A DNA stretch of 64,000 bases from Episyrphus balteatus (taxonomy: Eukaryota; Arthropoda; Insecta; Diptera; Syrphidae), in contig NC_079137.1 in the NCBI RefSeq assembly GCF_945859705.1, positions 75,848,277 through 75,912,276 of the forward strand, written 5' to 3'. Below are positions 24,530 through 35,490 of this stretch, in pieces. The position numbers and the translations under genes were made by a program. Below the pieces are notes generated by a model. That model saw only the letters and a list, made by a program, of their open reading frames with translations. It did not search any database and was not told where the DNA came from. Every line of letters starts with the position of its first letter. The stretch's first letter is position 1.

Positions 24530-27083
24530 AGTATTATTTGCCTTTTTAATTATTATCATGTTTATGTTTTATTGATTATTCGATCGCTGTCGGTCATCGT
24601 GACCAACAACCAAATGCCACAAAATCAGCTTTATATTCAGAGTGCTTGGTAAAATTTTCCAACCTCAACTAGAGCATACTGTTTACTGAAAAAGAAACAG
24701 GTCTTCAAAACTCGGGTCACGCTTACCTGACACCAACTGCTATTTACTTGCTGCGGCTCCCTGGCTGTCAAAAGCTAAACATATTTAACTTTCCCACCTT
24801 TTAATTGCAGCTTGATAGGTACCAAAACTTTAAAGACGTTGTGACGCGAGTGAGAAAAAAAAAAACAGAGTACCTAGTGTAAAAATCGAGAATAGGCGTG
24901 TTCAAATATCATTCAGAACTTTGGAGACTAAGAAAGTCAAAATAAATAATGTCTTCGGTTAGTTTATTTATGGGCTACCCGCGATGGAAGATGTATCTTA
25001 TGATAAAAAAAGTCAAGGAAATTAATTGTTTTTGCACAATAATTTAGTTTATTAACAGTCCAATGACATAGCTATGACAATTACAGAATTTTTTTTTTTG
25101 ACAGATCAAGATATTTCTTCATTGATATCACGCTTAACTGAATGTAATATTTGGTGACTCCCCATGTAGATGCGGAAATTAGCAATGCTAAATAGTTTCA
25201 GACAAAAAATCAATTCTATATATTATCCATTAACAGAAAAATGGTGCAGGGACAATGGACACACATTCGATAGGACATTAATAAAATAGAAATTCCTTTT
25301 TTATATAAATAAGACAGCAAAATATGCATACCTACCACAATGTTGTTGTCAAATATGTGTGAAAGTTTTGTGTGTGTCTTGCGTGTGACAGAAGATTATT
25401 ATCTAAAAAGAGACAGAATATATTTATTAGGATAAATCCTATAAATTCCTGTGTGTTTTTTTTTCCTCAATCCCAAAGACGATGGAGAACCAAGTAATGT
25501 AAAGATATATTATGAAGACCAAACAAAGCTATCAGTGATGTGGAAAAAGTCCGATCCAATATTTTTTTTTCTGCTCTAAATGTTTTGTTGTGTGTTGCTG
25601 TGTGTGTGGTTGAGTGGAACCAAGTTTACTGGTTTATAGCTTTCGGATATCCTAAGGTTTTAGTCCAAAAAAGAGTCATAAGATATTTATGTTTTTTTTT
25701 TTTTTTTTTTTACTTCTTTTTGGATTGTAGTAGAAACAGAATATAATAATGTTGAAATGAAAACCTTTTATGTGGTTTACTACATGAGTTCAGAATGTTA
25801 TGACTGAGGACAAACATTTCAACAAAATTGTTTCGGTTTTTATTATCTATGTAAAATGTGTCGTGTGTAAGAGTGTTATGTGTGTTAGCTTGATATCTTT
25901 AATAGGACAAAATAAATAAGAAAAAGAGATAATCTGATGCAAGGCACATTATTTTCACTCTTTAATACAAAAGTGACAGCTAAAGGAATTTGGGTAAAAT
26001 GAATTTTAAACATGTTATCAGCCCTTTGACAATTTTATCCTGTCAAATCATCTTTAACCCTTTTCAGAATAATACATAATTTATATAGAAAATGGGTTTA
26101 AATTAAATTGGACTAGAACAAGTTAATCTTATTACAATTTATTATTTTTAAGTTTACACAAAGATTATCACATTTCGAAAAGTAACTCAGAGATTTCTAT
26201 TTGTGGAACACGCCTAATGTGTTGTGTGAAATCGTGAAATGTCAATTTATACTTCAAAATTGTGACGTTTATAATTGTAGCCCAGTTCATGTTCATGATG
26301 CAAAAGATGATTCAACGAAATTTAAGGGAGAACACACATTTACCCATAGATTTTTAAAAAAATGTCTTTCGGACAAAATAAAAACGTACTAGATTATCTC
26401 AATGTTCCAAGTTTATGTCCTAATTACTTAGTTTTATCAAATTATTTTTCTAAAAGCTTAAATATTTAACTAGCGAAACTTAAATATAAAAACTAGGACA
26501 AAAATGTGTTCACAACACATTCATTTTATTTAAAATGCTTCCAAAACTATCACAAAAAAGTAGAATTTATAACATTCGAAGGATTCCACACCACATTGCG
26601 AAGTTTTTTCTCTCCTTTATTCAATTTGCTTCTTTCATCTTAATCCCGAAGCGTTGAACGTTCACTGATGTGTATCAGTATCGGTAAGTAATTCATAGCT
26701 GTAATCCCTTAAGCTTGCACTTCATTACCGGCATACGCTCGCTGGCGCTCTGTGTGAAAAAGGATATCCATTTTTACAATCTCCCTCTTTCCCCAAAGGC
26801 TAGCAGTCATCCTCTTATCGAGTGGAGAATATACGCATAGCTTTTTGTTAAGAGGATAAGACAATTAAAAATTGCAAATCTATTTGCTAACCACCCTCGT
26901 CCTTTTTTTCCCATACCTTCAAATCAAATTCATATCCTTACCATACCCGAAGGAGATTTATCCATACAGACAGAGAGAGAGAGAGATAGACCTTTGGTTG
27001 CAAAAACGCTATATATGAACGCTCGCTGACGCTCTAATTGGTTTTCACATTTTATCCTCTATCTACTGTTTTAATTTTCACAG
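24530..27083. other. No gene recognised
   Basis: Mostly A/T-rich, with TGTGTG-rich patches near 25360-25390 and 25590-25610 and a poly-T run near 25690-25710. A consensus-like donor (GGTAAGTA) occurs at about 26683 after a short patch of balanced composition, but no matching open exon could be drawn. Confidence 0.4.
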
Positions 27084-27209
27084 GATTCCCCATTGTGCAT
27101 TGCCACCCAGCGCCTGCACTCAGCAGGATCAGTTGTAAAGAGGATTGCCAACACTAAGGGAACTTCTCTCTGGCTGCATAGCATCGTTATGCCACGGCCA
27201 CCCGTGATG
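27084..27209 (+). CDS. Possible internal exon, product unknown
   Basis: A pyrimidine-rich tract ending TTTTAATTTTCACAG precedes a 126-base segment of balanced composition that ends at ATG followed by GTAGGG. One frame is open through all 42 codons, running from DSPLCIATQRLHSAGSVV to VMPRPPVM; the other two plus-strand frames contain stops. Its composition differs sharply from the flanking A/T-rich DNA. I do not recognise the protein. It could equally be a noncoding or UTR exon, or chance. The donor is weaker than consensus. Confidence 0.3.
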
Positions 27210-27789
27210 GTAGGGAAAAATCAAGGGAAATCTTTTTTTGTAATATTTTTTCTTTGTTTTTGTTGTTGTTTCGAATAGAGCTTGTGTTTGCAGCCATATC
27301 AGAGTGGTAATCGATTTGAATTTTACCGTAATAATTGAGCTAAGTACTTATATTTATCCTGCTTCTAACTTATTATTTTCTCTCTCTCTCTACTCACTCA
27401 TTTTTACTTCTATAGAAATTTTTACGGTGATTAATTTTCAAAGACCGCTCGCCGCCATTCGTTTTCAAAACCTAAAAAAAACAATTTTCATTGTTTGAGT
27501 AATTTATACCGTTGTTGAGAAATGAAAGAGCTGCTGAATGCAGCACTTTATGGATTACCTACCGTTGTGTTGTTTGCTTGCCTCATTAACTTGGGTACTA
27601 CAACAACAACAACTAACCTTCAGTCTATCACTGATTTCTGATTCATATTCGAATATTTCAAAAAAACAAAAACAATAAAAAATCCATTTTCCATTGAAAG
27701 CTCATTAAATATTTATTTTTGTATGTCCTATACCTATATTTCAAACGTGGAAACCTCCATAAGCAAAACGAGAAAATAAAATGTAAATT

Positions 27790-28260
27790 TACGATTCACC
27801 GCGCAACGTATATGGTATACGTTACGTATACTTTATTTCGATGACAGCCACGGTGAGTGGTCGGCAGCAGCTGACGTTGCTGAAGAGTGGAAGTTCTAAG
27901 GTTCGGTTTTATGTTAAAATATTTAAACAGACAGAATTTTTGCTAGCTGAACGCACCCGGACGGGACGGTGGATATTTTTCGGGTGTTTTTGAAAAGTTA
28001 TCATGTATGCTTGACGCTACGCGTCCTTTATTGACCTTCGCGGATGCGGCCCGGCCGCCATGTTGATGATGGTTTGTTTGCCTACTTGTTTGCTTTTGCT
28101 GTGTGATGTGAATCTGTGTATGTTTTGTTTTTACTGTTATTTTATCCTCTCGTAATGGATCCCCTCTGACAACCAAAGTACCTACAAAAATATCTCGGAT
28201 AATGGCGCTCTGCGGAAGTGCTAACCCAATGGCAAAATGCAAATAAAATCGCCGTTATAG
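27790..28260. other. CpG-richer patch, possible promoter or 5' exon
   Basis: The stretch has many more CpG dinucleotides than its surroundings (CGCGCAACG, ACGCGTCC, GCGGCCCGGCCGCC). It also has a GGTGAGTGG donor-like site on the plus strand (exon edge at about 27852). A 99-residue minus-strand frame (27943-28242) and short plus-strand frames exist, but none has a recognisable domain. In insects such patches often mark the start of genes; that is inference. Confidence 0.3.
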
Positions 28261-29337
28261 GTAGAATTTTTTTTGTGGATTTTGTTTTATCGGTAAATTT
28301 GCTGTTGGGTAAATTTTTAAACTTTTTCTGTTTTTACTTTTGATGTTGTGTTGTTTAGATGTTTTCGGAAGAGGATTTCACGAATTACTTAAATTTTTTT
28401 TAAGGGAAATTTTTTGTAAGTGACGTTTAAAAAAAAAAAAGGTTTATGTACCTACTTAATGAGGGTATTATTTTTTTAAGATAATGGATGATAAAGAGTT
28501 TTGTTTTAGGTATCTTTTTTTATTTAAGTAAACCTGTTGAAGGTTAGAATTTAATTAAATTTTATTGAATTGTAAAATATTATCATTTGAATAGGAATTA
28601 TGTGGTAATAACCATAATTTGTTGGTTGGTTTTAAGAGAATACGAAATGTTTTAAGTTGCGATTTTGTGATGCGAAGAGTTTTTTAAAAAAGAAGTTAAT
28701 ACGATGATTTTGATATCATATTTTATGTTGTCAAAAAATTACCCTTAACTAAAAGCAAATTATTTGGAAGTCTTTTTCGGATCTATGATAGAAACCATTA
28801 ACAACTTCTTTATCTACTTAAAAAATTCCTTGGGGATGCCTTTAAAGAAATGAAAAACTGCTTTTCTAAAATGTTTAAGGCTCTACAAATTTTTATCGTT
28901 TATCACATTTTGTCTAAAATATTATTATAGATTCTAGCAGTGAAGAAGTAAATGTCATAATAGTGGAGCGTGGAGACAATGATATTCTTTTTCATTATTG
29001 ACCAGAAAAAATCTACTATTCTTTAAATACAATTTTCTTTTATATAAAACTGAAAAACATACTTTAACGCCATTTATATTAAACAAACTAGTTGGGACCT
29101 ATTGTTGTTACTGAGTAAGTATTTTTTTGCGAAAGGATGGACATAAAGGTAATATACAGCAATTAGAACTGAAAAGTAGTGAAAGTATTAAATGCAATTC
29201 TTGTTATTTTGCAATAAGGAGTACTTACGAAGAAATACATAAGCAAATCAATAGCAAATCAATAAAAAAAAATTAAAAAGAGAAAGCATGGAGAAGATAA
29301 GTTTTTTGCATAAAACTTTTTTTACACCATTTTTATA
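28261..29337. other. No gene recognised
   Basis: A/T-rich sequence without element ends, splice-bounded frames or RNA genes that I can identify. Confidence 0.5.
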
Positions 29338-29340
29338 TTA

Positions 29341-29981
29341 CACTGGTTTACAAGGATTTTGTTGCCGAAACAAAAAATATACTTTTCTAAATGTTTTCGG
29401 TGTGCTGAACTCGAATCCGAAGTCAGAAACAACTAATCAGCTCCCGTTTTCGAGATATTACCGTTAGAAAATGCAGAAAAACGTTTTTTTGAGTTCTTCG
29501 GACCTTATTTTTTTGTATAAGGAAAATTGTTTGAGCATATTTAGTAATGGTTTCTATAAGAACCGTATCTTTCGATACCTGTTTAAATCTTTTCAATATC
29601 TTTTGTATTGCCCGAGATATCTTAAAATGAAGTAAGTTGGTTTGGCTTCATACATCATAAAGCAGATATTGACGTTATAAAATTTATAAAAATACCAAAC
29701 AACTGAGGATATCTCGGGCAGTAAAAAAGATATCGGAAAGATTTAAACAGATTTAAAAAGGTGGAAAATAGTTCTTTTAGTTCGTTACTAAATATGCTCA
29801 AACAATTTTCCTTACATAAAGAATAAGGTCCGAAGTACTGCATTTTCTAACGGTAATATTTCAAAACCGAGAGCTGATTAATTTTTTGCGACTTCGGATT
29901 CGAGTTCAGCACACCGAAAACCTTCCGAAAAGTATATTTTTGTTTAGGCAACAAAAAAAAGTTTAATTTTGTTAACCAGTG
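29341..29981. mobile_element. 641-bp palindromic element, family H, with TTA duplication
   Basis: Long arms of about 300 bp are inverted copies of each other. The tip is CACTGGTTTACAA on the left and TTAACCAGTG on the right, flanked by TTA on each side. Arm blocks include GTGCTGAACTCGAATCCGAA, GAGATATTACCGTTAGAAAA and GTTTGAGCATATTTAGTAA, each found again in reverse complement. No coding capacity. The 3-bp TWA duplication fits PIF/Harbinger, although the CACTGG tip alone could suggest other superfamilies. It is the best-preserved copy of its family here. Confidence 0.85.
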
Positions 29982-29984
29982 TTA

Positions 29985-30319
29985 TTTTACATCGTATAAA
30001 AGCCATGAGCATGAGCATGTTGTTTTTGAACGCCCAAAATATTATTATTTTTCGACGTTTCACCAAAGTCGACGGTAACATTATTTATTCAAGATAATTT
30101 TATTTTTTCATTATCAACCAATAGTTGTAAAAAAAAATAGTACGTATACACCACAGTGACCATTAAAGTTTTAGATCTTTAATGTATTAACTTTTTAAAT
30201 TACAATATAGAATAACGAAAATCTAAATGAAGATGGATAGAATGGCTAAATAAATCAAAAGCAATTCCTGAAATAATTCTGGTAAAAGTCATAGAGTTAC
30301 CTACATTTATTGAATTACG
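29985..30319. other. No gene recognised
   Basis: It contains a TACGTATACACCACAGTGACC motif at about 30142-30163 that recurs elsewhere in the window. Otherwise unremarkable A/T-rich DNA. Confidence 0.5.
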
Positions 30320-30545
30320 AGTACACTAGTCATGAATCAAGATCACATTGGAAAATTTCACAAACCCGAACACTAGAAATAGTTTTAAAAATGTTGATAT
30401 TATCCACGTAAACAAGACAGTGTGAATGCTTAAAGATGGAAGGTAAGTCATTTATAAATAAAATAAATAGGATAGGGTCTAAATGGCTGCCCTGTGGCAA
30501 ACCAGAATTAAGATAAATGTAATTTGGTGAACAATCTTAAAAAAT
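30320..30545 (-). pseudogene. Jockey-type non-LTR RT fragment
   Basis: Reading the minus strand gives GLPQGSHLDPILF and LFINDLPSIFK, the conserved RT block, then YVDNINIFKTISS in the place of the YADD box, then EIFQCDLDS before a stop. The catalytic YADD is changed to YVDN, so it is inactive. The gypsy element begins about 100 bp upstream in this orientation (higher coordinates), so any 5' part of this RT would lie beyond 36388. No clear RT sequence was found there. Confidence 0.85.
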
Positions 30546-30836
30546 GACCATTTTGACAATTTGCTTTTTTTGAAATGATTTCAATTTCTGTACATCGCAA
30601 AGTGAAGGTGCGAAATATTCCATCAGATGGGTTGCAAAGTCTGTAGCTGGATAACTGTATAGATGAAAATTACTCCTTAGTAATTTAGACGGGTCCGGCG
30701 AGTAGCCGTGTAAACCTTGACCCAAAAGCGAGTAGCTCTTTAGGGCGTCTATATTACTACAAGATTGGTTTAACTCCAGCGAGTTGCTTGTTAAAGTGAA
30801 ACGCAATCGTTTAGTGTAGAATAAGAAGTGTCAGTT

Positions 30837-30842
30837 TTTATT
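30837..30842 (-). promoter_or_regulatory. AATAAA polyadenylation signal in LTR
   Basis: AATAAA on the minus strand, about 11 bases downstream of the TATA box. In the 3' LTR this would direct 3' end formation of the element RNA; the equivalent in the 5' LTR lies at 35882-35887. Confidence 0.55.
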
Positions 30843-30852
30843 TTGTTCTTCT

Positions 30853-30861
30853 CCTTTTATA
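30853..30861 (-). promoter_or_regulatory. TATA box in LTR
   Basis: TATAAAAGG on the minus strand, a close match to the TATA consensus. The promoter that counts for element transcription is the same box in the 5' LTR at 35898-35906. No start site was proven. Confidence 0.55.
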
Positions 30862-31343
30862 CAAAATTTTATCAATAAAAATGCCTGTATTGCTATTCAA
30901 CAATACTTCGATATTCAATAGGAATTCCCATAAAATGCAGCATCAGCATAATAGCCATGCACTTCAAGTGTTTTGGGCTAGCTTGCTTATGATGCATATT
31001 TTACTACCATAAGTCAGCGACCCTTAATTATGTTTGTTTTTTCTTCATTCATTGAAAGTGTTGTTGTATATGAATTTGGTGTCATATTATATAGCTCGTG
31101 CACTGAAGGTGCCAGTTGAACTATATGAGCTATATGATGTTATAGCTATATGCACAATGCATTGAGTGTGCCAACGGAAATATAAATGTTGTGTTGTTTG
31201 TGCATTGGCTTTGCTATAGCTGATTATGAAATGTAATGCGATGGGAATATGGATATTAAATATCGAAGCAGGTTGAATGTTCTATTAATTGTTTTTATGT
31301 TTAAGGCAATTAATTAAGTGATCGCTGGTGCGATCCCTTCACA

Positions 31344-31356
31344 CCACCCTTCCTGG
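31344..31356 (-). other. Polypurine tract next to 3' LTR
   Basis: On the minus strand AGGAAGGGTGGTG abuts the first bases of the 3' LTR (TGTGAAGG). A purine run here primes plus-strand DNA synthesis in LTR retrotransposons. Confidence 0.8.
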
Positions 31357-31475
31357 GATAAAAAGGAGAAATCATACAATGGCATGATTTCTTCTTTTGT
31401 ATGCGATACTTGTACATCAAGGGATCGATATTATTTTTTTTTTTTGATTGTATTTACATTTTTCTGTCTTTGATT

Positions 31476-31528
<53 letters not shown>

Positions 31529-31644
31529 TAGGTACCCATCTAGAATCTAAAGTTAAAATTAAGTTTTTTTTTTTTTTTTTTGTAACTTATTTTCTACGTT
31601 ATTATATAATATCTTCTTTCTATTGTACTTATAATAAATCTGAT

Positions 31645-31676
<32 letters not shown>

Positions 31677-31706
31677 TTAACGTATTCTTAACTTTATTGT
31701 ATACAT

Positions 31707-31737
<31 letters not shown>

Positions 31738-31747
31738 TTAATAATTC

Positions 31748-31782
<35 letters not shown>

Positions 31783-31821
31783 TACATATATTTAATATTT
31801 AATATCTTAATTCTAACGATC
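31357..31821 (-). repeat. A-tract-rich 3' untranslated segment of the element
   Basis: Between integrase and the polypurine tract the element's sense strand is dominated by poly-A runs (poly-T on the plus strand), including one of about 40 bases near 31483-31525 and others near 31570, 31665, 31715 and 31760. No env-like frame is present. Such runs are prone to length errors in sequencing. Confidence 0.85.
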
Positions 31822-32763
31822 CTACAATAATAACATATATATATAAAAAGGTTTTAATCTATTTTTATGAACTGTCATTGTTTTGTTTTCATATTTAATA
31901 TCGCAGTTCACCCCATTTTGAGATAATATTTCGTATGGACCAATATAGATTGGGTCTAACTTTTTTCTATTTTCATTTCTTAACAAAACTAGACTTCCTA
32001 CGTTAAAATCTGAAGCCTTTGCTTTTACATCTGTATCGTACCTAGTCTTCCTATTAATTTTCTTGCTTATCAAAGTTTCCCTAGCGTCTTTATGAACTAT
32101 TTGTAGTTTGTGTTTTAAGTCTATCACGTAGTCTTCGTAGTTGTACACTGGATCTACTTTATTTGTGAGATTGGAAGGTAAATTACATTGTTTTCCAAAT
32201 ACTAATTCAAAAGGTGTGTATCCTGTTTCTGAATGTACTGACGTGTTGTAACAGAAAACATAATAGGGTAGCCAGCTGCTCCAATCTGTATGTTTTTCCG
32301 ATACATAACTCCTAAGATAAGCTCCTAAAACTTTATGGGAAATTTCTAACGCTCCAATGCTTTCATGATGGTAAGCAGTGGACTGTAGTTGTTCTATCTT
32401 TAACAAACTACACATATCTTTAAAAACTTTATTTATAAACTCGGTACCTTGATCAGATGCTATAGTTTCAGGGACTCCATATCTAAGAATAAAAGATTCG
32501 ATGAGCCCTTTAGCTACAGTATTAGCTTCCTTATTTGGTAAAGCTATTGCTTCAGTGAATTTAGTTAATTCGTCTTGAAGAGTAAGAATATATTTTGACC
32601 CATTTTCTGATTCGTCAAGGGGTCCTACTAAATCAAGAAAAATTTTATCGAAGCTTGATTCTGCTGTTGACGTTATAGTCATAGGTTGTTTCTTTGGTTG
32701 TATATGTTTGTTACGTTGACATATTGGGCAGTGCTTAACGTATGTCGTCACATCATTTTGCAT
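31822..32763 (-). CDS. pol: Gypsy integrase region of pol
   Basis: The 313-residue frame carries the second half of the zinc-binding region (HCPICQRNK), then the catalytic core with Asp44 in LDLVGPL, Asp104 in SDQGTEF and Glu140 in GALE. The spacing between the last two is 35 residues, the D,D35E pattern of retroviral-type integrases. The C-terminus has the GPY/F-type module (IYIGPYEIL). The first zinc-binding histidines are in a different frame just upstream (about 32785-32860) because of a shift within an A run. The enzyme would join the cDNA ends to host DNA. The catalytic triad is intact. Confidence 0.93.
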   Translation of the reverse strand: MQNDVTTYVKHCPICQRNKHIQPKKQPMTITSTAESSFDKIFLDLVGPLDESENGSKYILTLQDELTKFTEAIALPNKEANTVAKGLIESFILRYGVPETIASDQGTEFINKVFKDMCSLLKIEQLQSTAYHHESIGALEISHKVLGAYLRSYVSEKHTDWSSWLPYYVFCYNTSVHSETGYTPFELVFGKQCNLPSNLTNKVDPVYNYEDYVIDLKHKLQIVHKDARETLISKKINRKTRYDTDVKAKASDFNVGSLVLLRNENRKKLDPIYIGPYEILSQNGVNCDIKYENKTMTVHKNRLKPFYIYMLLL

Positions 32764-32988
32764 GCCTGTCCAATAATATCTTTTTTTTAATATTTCGCAA
32801 CATGCGATTTATACCTGCATGTCCACTCGTTGGTAACATATGATAATCATTTAGTACTAATTTAATTTTGCAAGGGTCTGTTATTTTAATTTTTTCATCT
32901 ATTATGTGCACTTTTATTTTACTTTCTTTAAATATTCCTTCTATGATTTTCTTTAATACATTTATTTTTTCTTTATGACGGCCGTCTG
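32764..32988 (-). pseudogene. Frame-broken RNase H-integrase junction
   Basis: Translation of the minus strand in the shifted frame shows a continuous pol linker ending in a HMLPTSGHAG zinc-finger start. It is separated from the RT/RNase H frame by a stop after a run of six A (near 32989-32995) and from the integrase frame by a run of seven A (near 32785). Both breaks are one-base shifts in homopolymers. They may be real mutations or sequencing errors. Confidence 0.75.
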
Positions 32989-34329
32989 TTATTTTTTTAA
33001 TTCTTCTTTAGTAATATAAATATTTTTAATTGATAAAGGTCCGCAAATTGTACGCACGTCCCTCAACAACATTTTGTCAAATGATGCTGATCGGTCAATA
33101 GTGCCATTCTTGGATTCCTTTTCATTATTCATTTGCGGTTCACAATTTTTCTGTACGTCCCTCAACAACATTTTGTCAAATGATGCCGATCGGGCATTAG
33201 TACTTATCTTGGACCGGTTTAAAATTAAACAATTACTTCCTGGAATATATCCCAATATAAGATTTGGACTTAATACTCTAGTACCCTTTAGTTTTGCAAA
33301 ATCTTCATCTTCTTCTTTAAAACTGTTAATTATTTTTAACTCAACTACTTTCAAACCTGTTTCCGGAGTTTTTAGAAGTTCACTGATGATATTTTCTTTT
33401 TCTACTTTTTCTTTTGGGGAATTTTCTTTGTTTATATTGGATTTCTTTGATTGTGCTCTTGTTGTGACACAAACGTAAAGTTTTTGTAAGTCCTCTGAAT
33501 GAATTTGTATTCTACTTAGAGCATCTGCAGTGCAGTTGTTTTTCCCTGGTGTATACTCTACATAAAAAGTATATTCTTCTATTAATAGTCTAAATTTGGT
33601 TAATCGACTGGAAGGTTCTTTAAGTGAAAATAGATATACTAAAGGCCTATGATCGGTTAATATTTTAAATCGTCTTCCGAAAAGATACGGTCTGAAATGC
33701 TTCACTGCCCAAACTATAGCAAGTAATTCTTTTTCTATAGTGCTATAATTCTTTTCTGCTTTGTTAAGAGATTTACTTGCGTAAGCAATTGGTTTATCAT
33801 CATAATTGGATAACACAGAACCTAAAGCAAATCCAGATGCGTCTGTTCGGAGTATGAATTCTTTTTCAAAATTTGGGAACTGTAAAACATTTGGACTTAT
33901 TAGCACTTCTTTAAGTAAATAAAAAGATGTTTTGCAATCTTCAGAGAATTCAAAATCTACGTTCTTTCTTAATAACCGATTTAAAGGTATTGCCAGTGTA
34001 GCGAAGTTTGGTATGAATTTTCGGTAATAGTTAGCAAATGCTACGAATCTTCTTACTTCATCTGCGTTTTTGGGAGTTGGGTAATTTTTCATTACATTCG
34101 ACTTAGATGGATCTGGTATAATACCATTACTGGATATTATGTGTCCTAAATATAAAACTTCTTTTCTAAGAAAAGCACATTTTCTAGGATGGATTTTAAG
34201 ATTCACTTCCCTAAATCTTTCAAAAACTTCCATTAAATTTTTATTATGGTCTTCTAAATTTCTACCGAAGACTATTAAATCGTCAAGATATACAAAACAA
34301 CGTGAGTAAGTAAGACCTGACTTTCGCAA
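32989..34329 (-). CDS. pol: Gypsy RT (C-terminal part) and RNase H
   Basis: The 446-residue frame begins inside reverse transcriptase: the catalytic box YLDD is at residues 14-17, so the fingers and N-terminal palm are absent. Then come LYLGHIIS and the connection domain. RNase H has Asp163 (RTDASG), Glu near 199-201 (IEKELLAI) and Asp226 (LTDHRPL). After RNase H comes a charged linker of about 160 residues with a tandem duplication: SASFDKMLLRDV appears twice, about 117 bp apart (33065-33190). It ends at a stop caused by an A-run shift. The RT cannot be functional as it stands. Confidence 0.93.
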   Translation of the reverse strand: MRKSGLTYSRCFVYLDDLIVFGRNLEDHNKNLMEVFERFREVNLKIHPRKCAFLRKEVLYLGHIISSNGIIPDPSKSNVMKNYPTPKNADEVRRFVAFANYYRKFIPNFATLAIPLNRLLRKNVDFEFSEDCKTSFYLLKEVLISPNVLQFPNFEKEFILRTDASGFALGSVLSNYDDKPIAYASKSLNKAEKNYSTIEKELLAIVWAVKHFRPYLFGRRFKILTDHRPLVYLFSLKEPSSRLTKFRLLIEEYTFYVEYTPGKNNCTADALSRIQIHSEDLQKLYVCVTTRAQSKKSNINKENSPKEKVEKENIISELLKTPETGLKVVELKIINSFKEEDEDFAKLKGTRVLSPNLILGYIPGSNCLILNRSKISTNARSASFDKMLLRDVQKNCEPQMNNEKESKNGTIDRSASFDKMLLRDVRTICGPLSIKNIYITKEELKK

Positions 34330-34875
34330 TATTTTTATATATATTCAAATACTTGTGTACGTACTCTCTGTAAAGTGCGTTTTTATGTTTTACTTTGATT
34401 TTTTTTTTTTTTTTTTTTTTTTTTACAATGTATGGATTATAATTTTGGTTTTGTATTTATTTTGTTTTTTTTTTTTTTTTTTTTTTATAATGATAAGATA
34501 TAACAAATCTATTTTAAACATTTTAATTTTTTTTTTTTTATTCAATTTGGCAAACAGTAGAAATTAAGTTGTAAAGGAATAAAAAATTTTTGGTTACTGA
34601 ATAAATAATTATTTTTTAAATTAAACATTTTTTTTTTTTTTGTTACATATGTTTGACATGTATACAAATATTTTTCTTTATGTATGTATTGTATTTTTTT
34701 TAACGAATTTTGCAATTTTTTTTTTTTTTTTTTTTTTTTGTTGAAAAAGAAATTGTTATCTGCTTGTTTTTATTTTTTGATTTAATTTTTTTTTTGTTTG
34801 TATACATATTTACATATATGTATATATTTTTTTTTTTTTTTGAAAACTAAAAATATATTGGTTTAAGAGTTTTGA
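34330..34875 (-). other. A-tract filler where protease and RT N-terminus should be
   Basis: The plus strand is a series of T runs (about 34400-34424, 34466-34486, 34530-34539, 34630-34641, 34717-34739 and 34828-34840) with A/T-rich spacers and no coding signal. In complete gypsy elements this place holds the rest of gag, the protease and the first half of RT. The character is the same as the A-rich 3' segment, so low-complexity sequence seems to have replaced coding sequence. Confidence 0.8.
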
Positions 34876-35490
34876 TCATAGTACGTCTATGAACTGTTTT
34901 TCTGAGTCGAAATTATTGTCATAGTCTGTGCAAATGTTTTGAAGTTGAACATAATGGGGTTTCTCTGATTTGACTGATTCTTGAATCATATTGGCTTCAG
35001 TTTCATGTATTGGAATTTTTGGATGATTTGGCAATACTGGAATCATTTGGGAGATTTCGATATTGAATGTTGAATTTTGCTTCTTATATACTGCATTTTT
35101 ATTTTCATTTTCTTTTGATATTAATAAAGGAGATGGCAAATTTGAGTCTTCGTCATCGGAAATAACAATTAAGACTCCGCCTTCGAAAATTTCGAGTATG
35201 TGAGTTGGGATATCCATTGTACTTCTAATTTTCTCGTACCTTCGTCTTATATAACTATTGCAGGAACTTAGGTGCCATTCGTCAAGGGTTGAATGATGTT
35301 TCCGTTTAAGAAAATCCGTCAATATTCTATATTTGTACTGGTTTATGAGTCCCAAGTCAAATAGATAATTCAAGAAAGGAATGAATTTTTTGAGATCATT
35401 AAACTTTCTCTTAAATGTTTTATGGTATTTCTTATTGATTTCGGGATCGTCAACAGAAAGGTCAATCACTTGAATTTTCAAGATTTTCAT
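34876..35490 (-). CDS. Gag-position protein, 204 residues, partial or divergent
   Basis: This is the first frame after the leader, in the place of gag. The N-terminal 100 residues are rich in Lys, Phe, Leu and Tyr and look helical. There is no CCHC zinc knuckle and no major homology region that I can identify. An acidic patch (ISDDEDSN) lies in the middle. It probably is the N-terminal part of a gypsy gag whose C-terminus has been lost, because a normal gag is longer. The start is the first ATG after the leader. Function is inferred from position only. Confidence 0.6.
   Translation of the reverse strand: MKILKIQVIDLSVDDPEINKKYHKTFKRKFNDLKKFIPFLNYLFDLGLINQYKYRILTDFLKRKHHSTLDEWHLSSCNSYIRRRYEKIRSTMDIPTHILEIFEGGVLIVISDDEDSNLPSPLLISKENENKNAVYKKQNSTFNIEISQMIPVLPNHPKIPIHETEANMIQESVKSEKPHYVQLQNICTDYDNNFDSEKQFIDVL

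Larger units (their letters stand above)
30633..31343 (-). repeat. 3' LTR of the gypsy element
   Basis: 711 bp, bounded in the element's sense strand by TGTGAAGG and CTTTGCA, so it has TG...CA ends. It matches the other LTR along its full length without a difference that I could see. A TATAAAAGG box and a nearby AATAAA lie within it. Confidence 0.95.

Noticed and set aside
31344..31821. Possible envelope gene after integrase
   Set aside because: The interval is under 500 bases and consists of A/T runs with no open frame, so the element has no env.
33074..33478. 134-residue plus-strand frame inside the gypsy element
   Set aside because: It is the antisense shadow of the RNase H-integrase linker on the minus strand.
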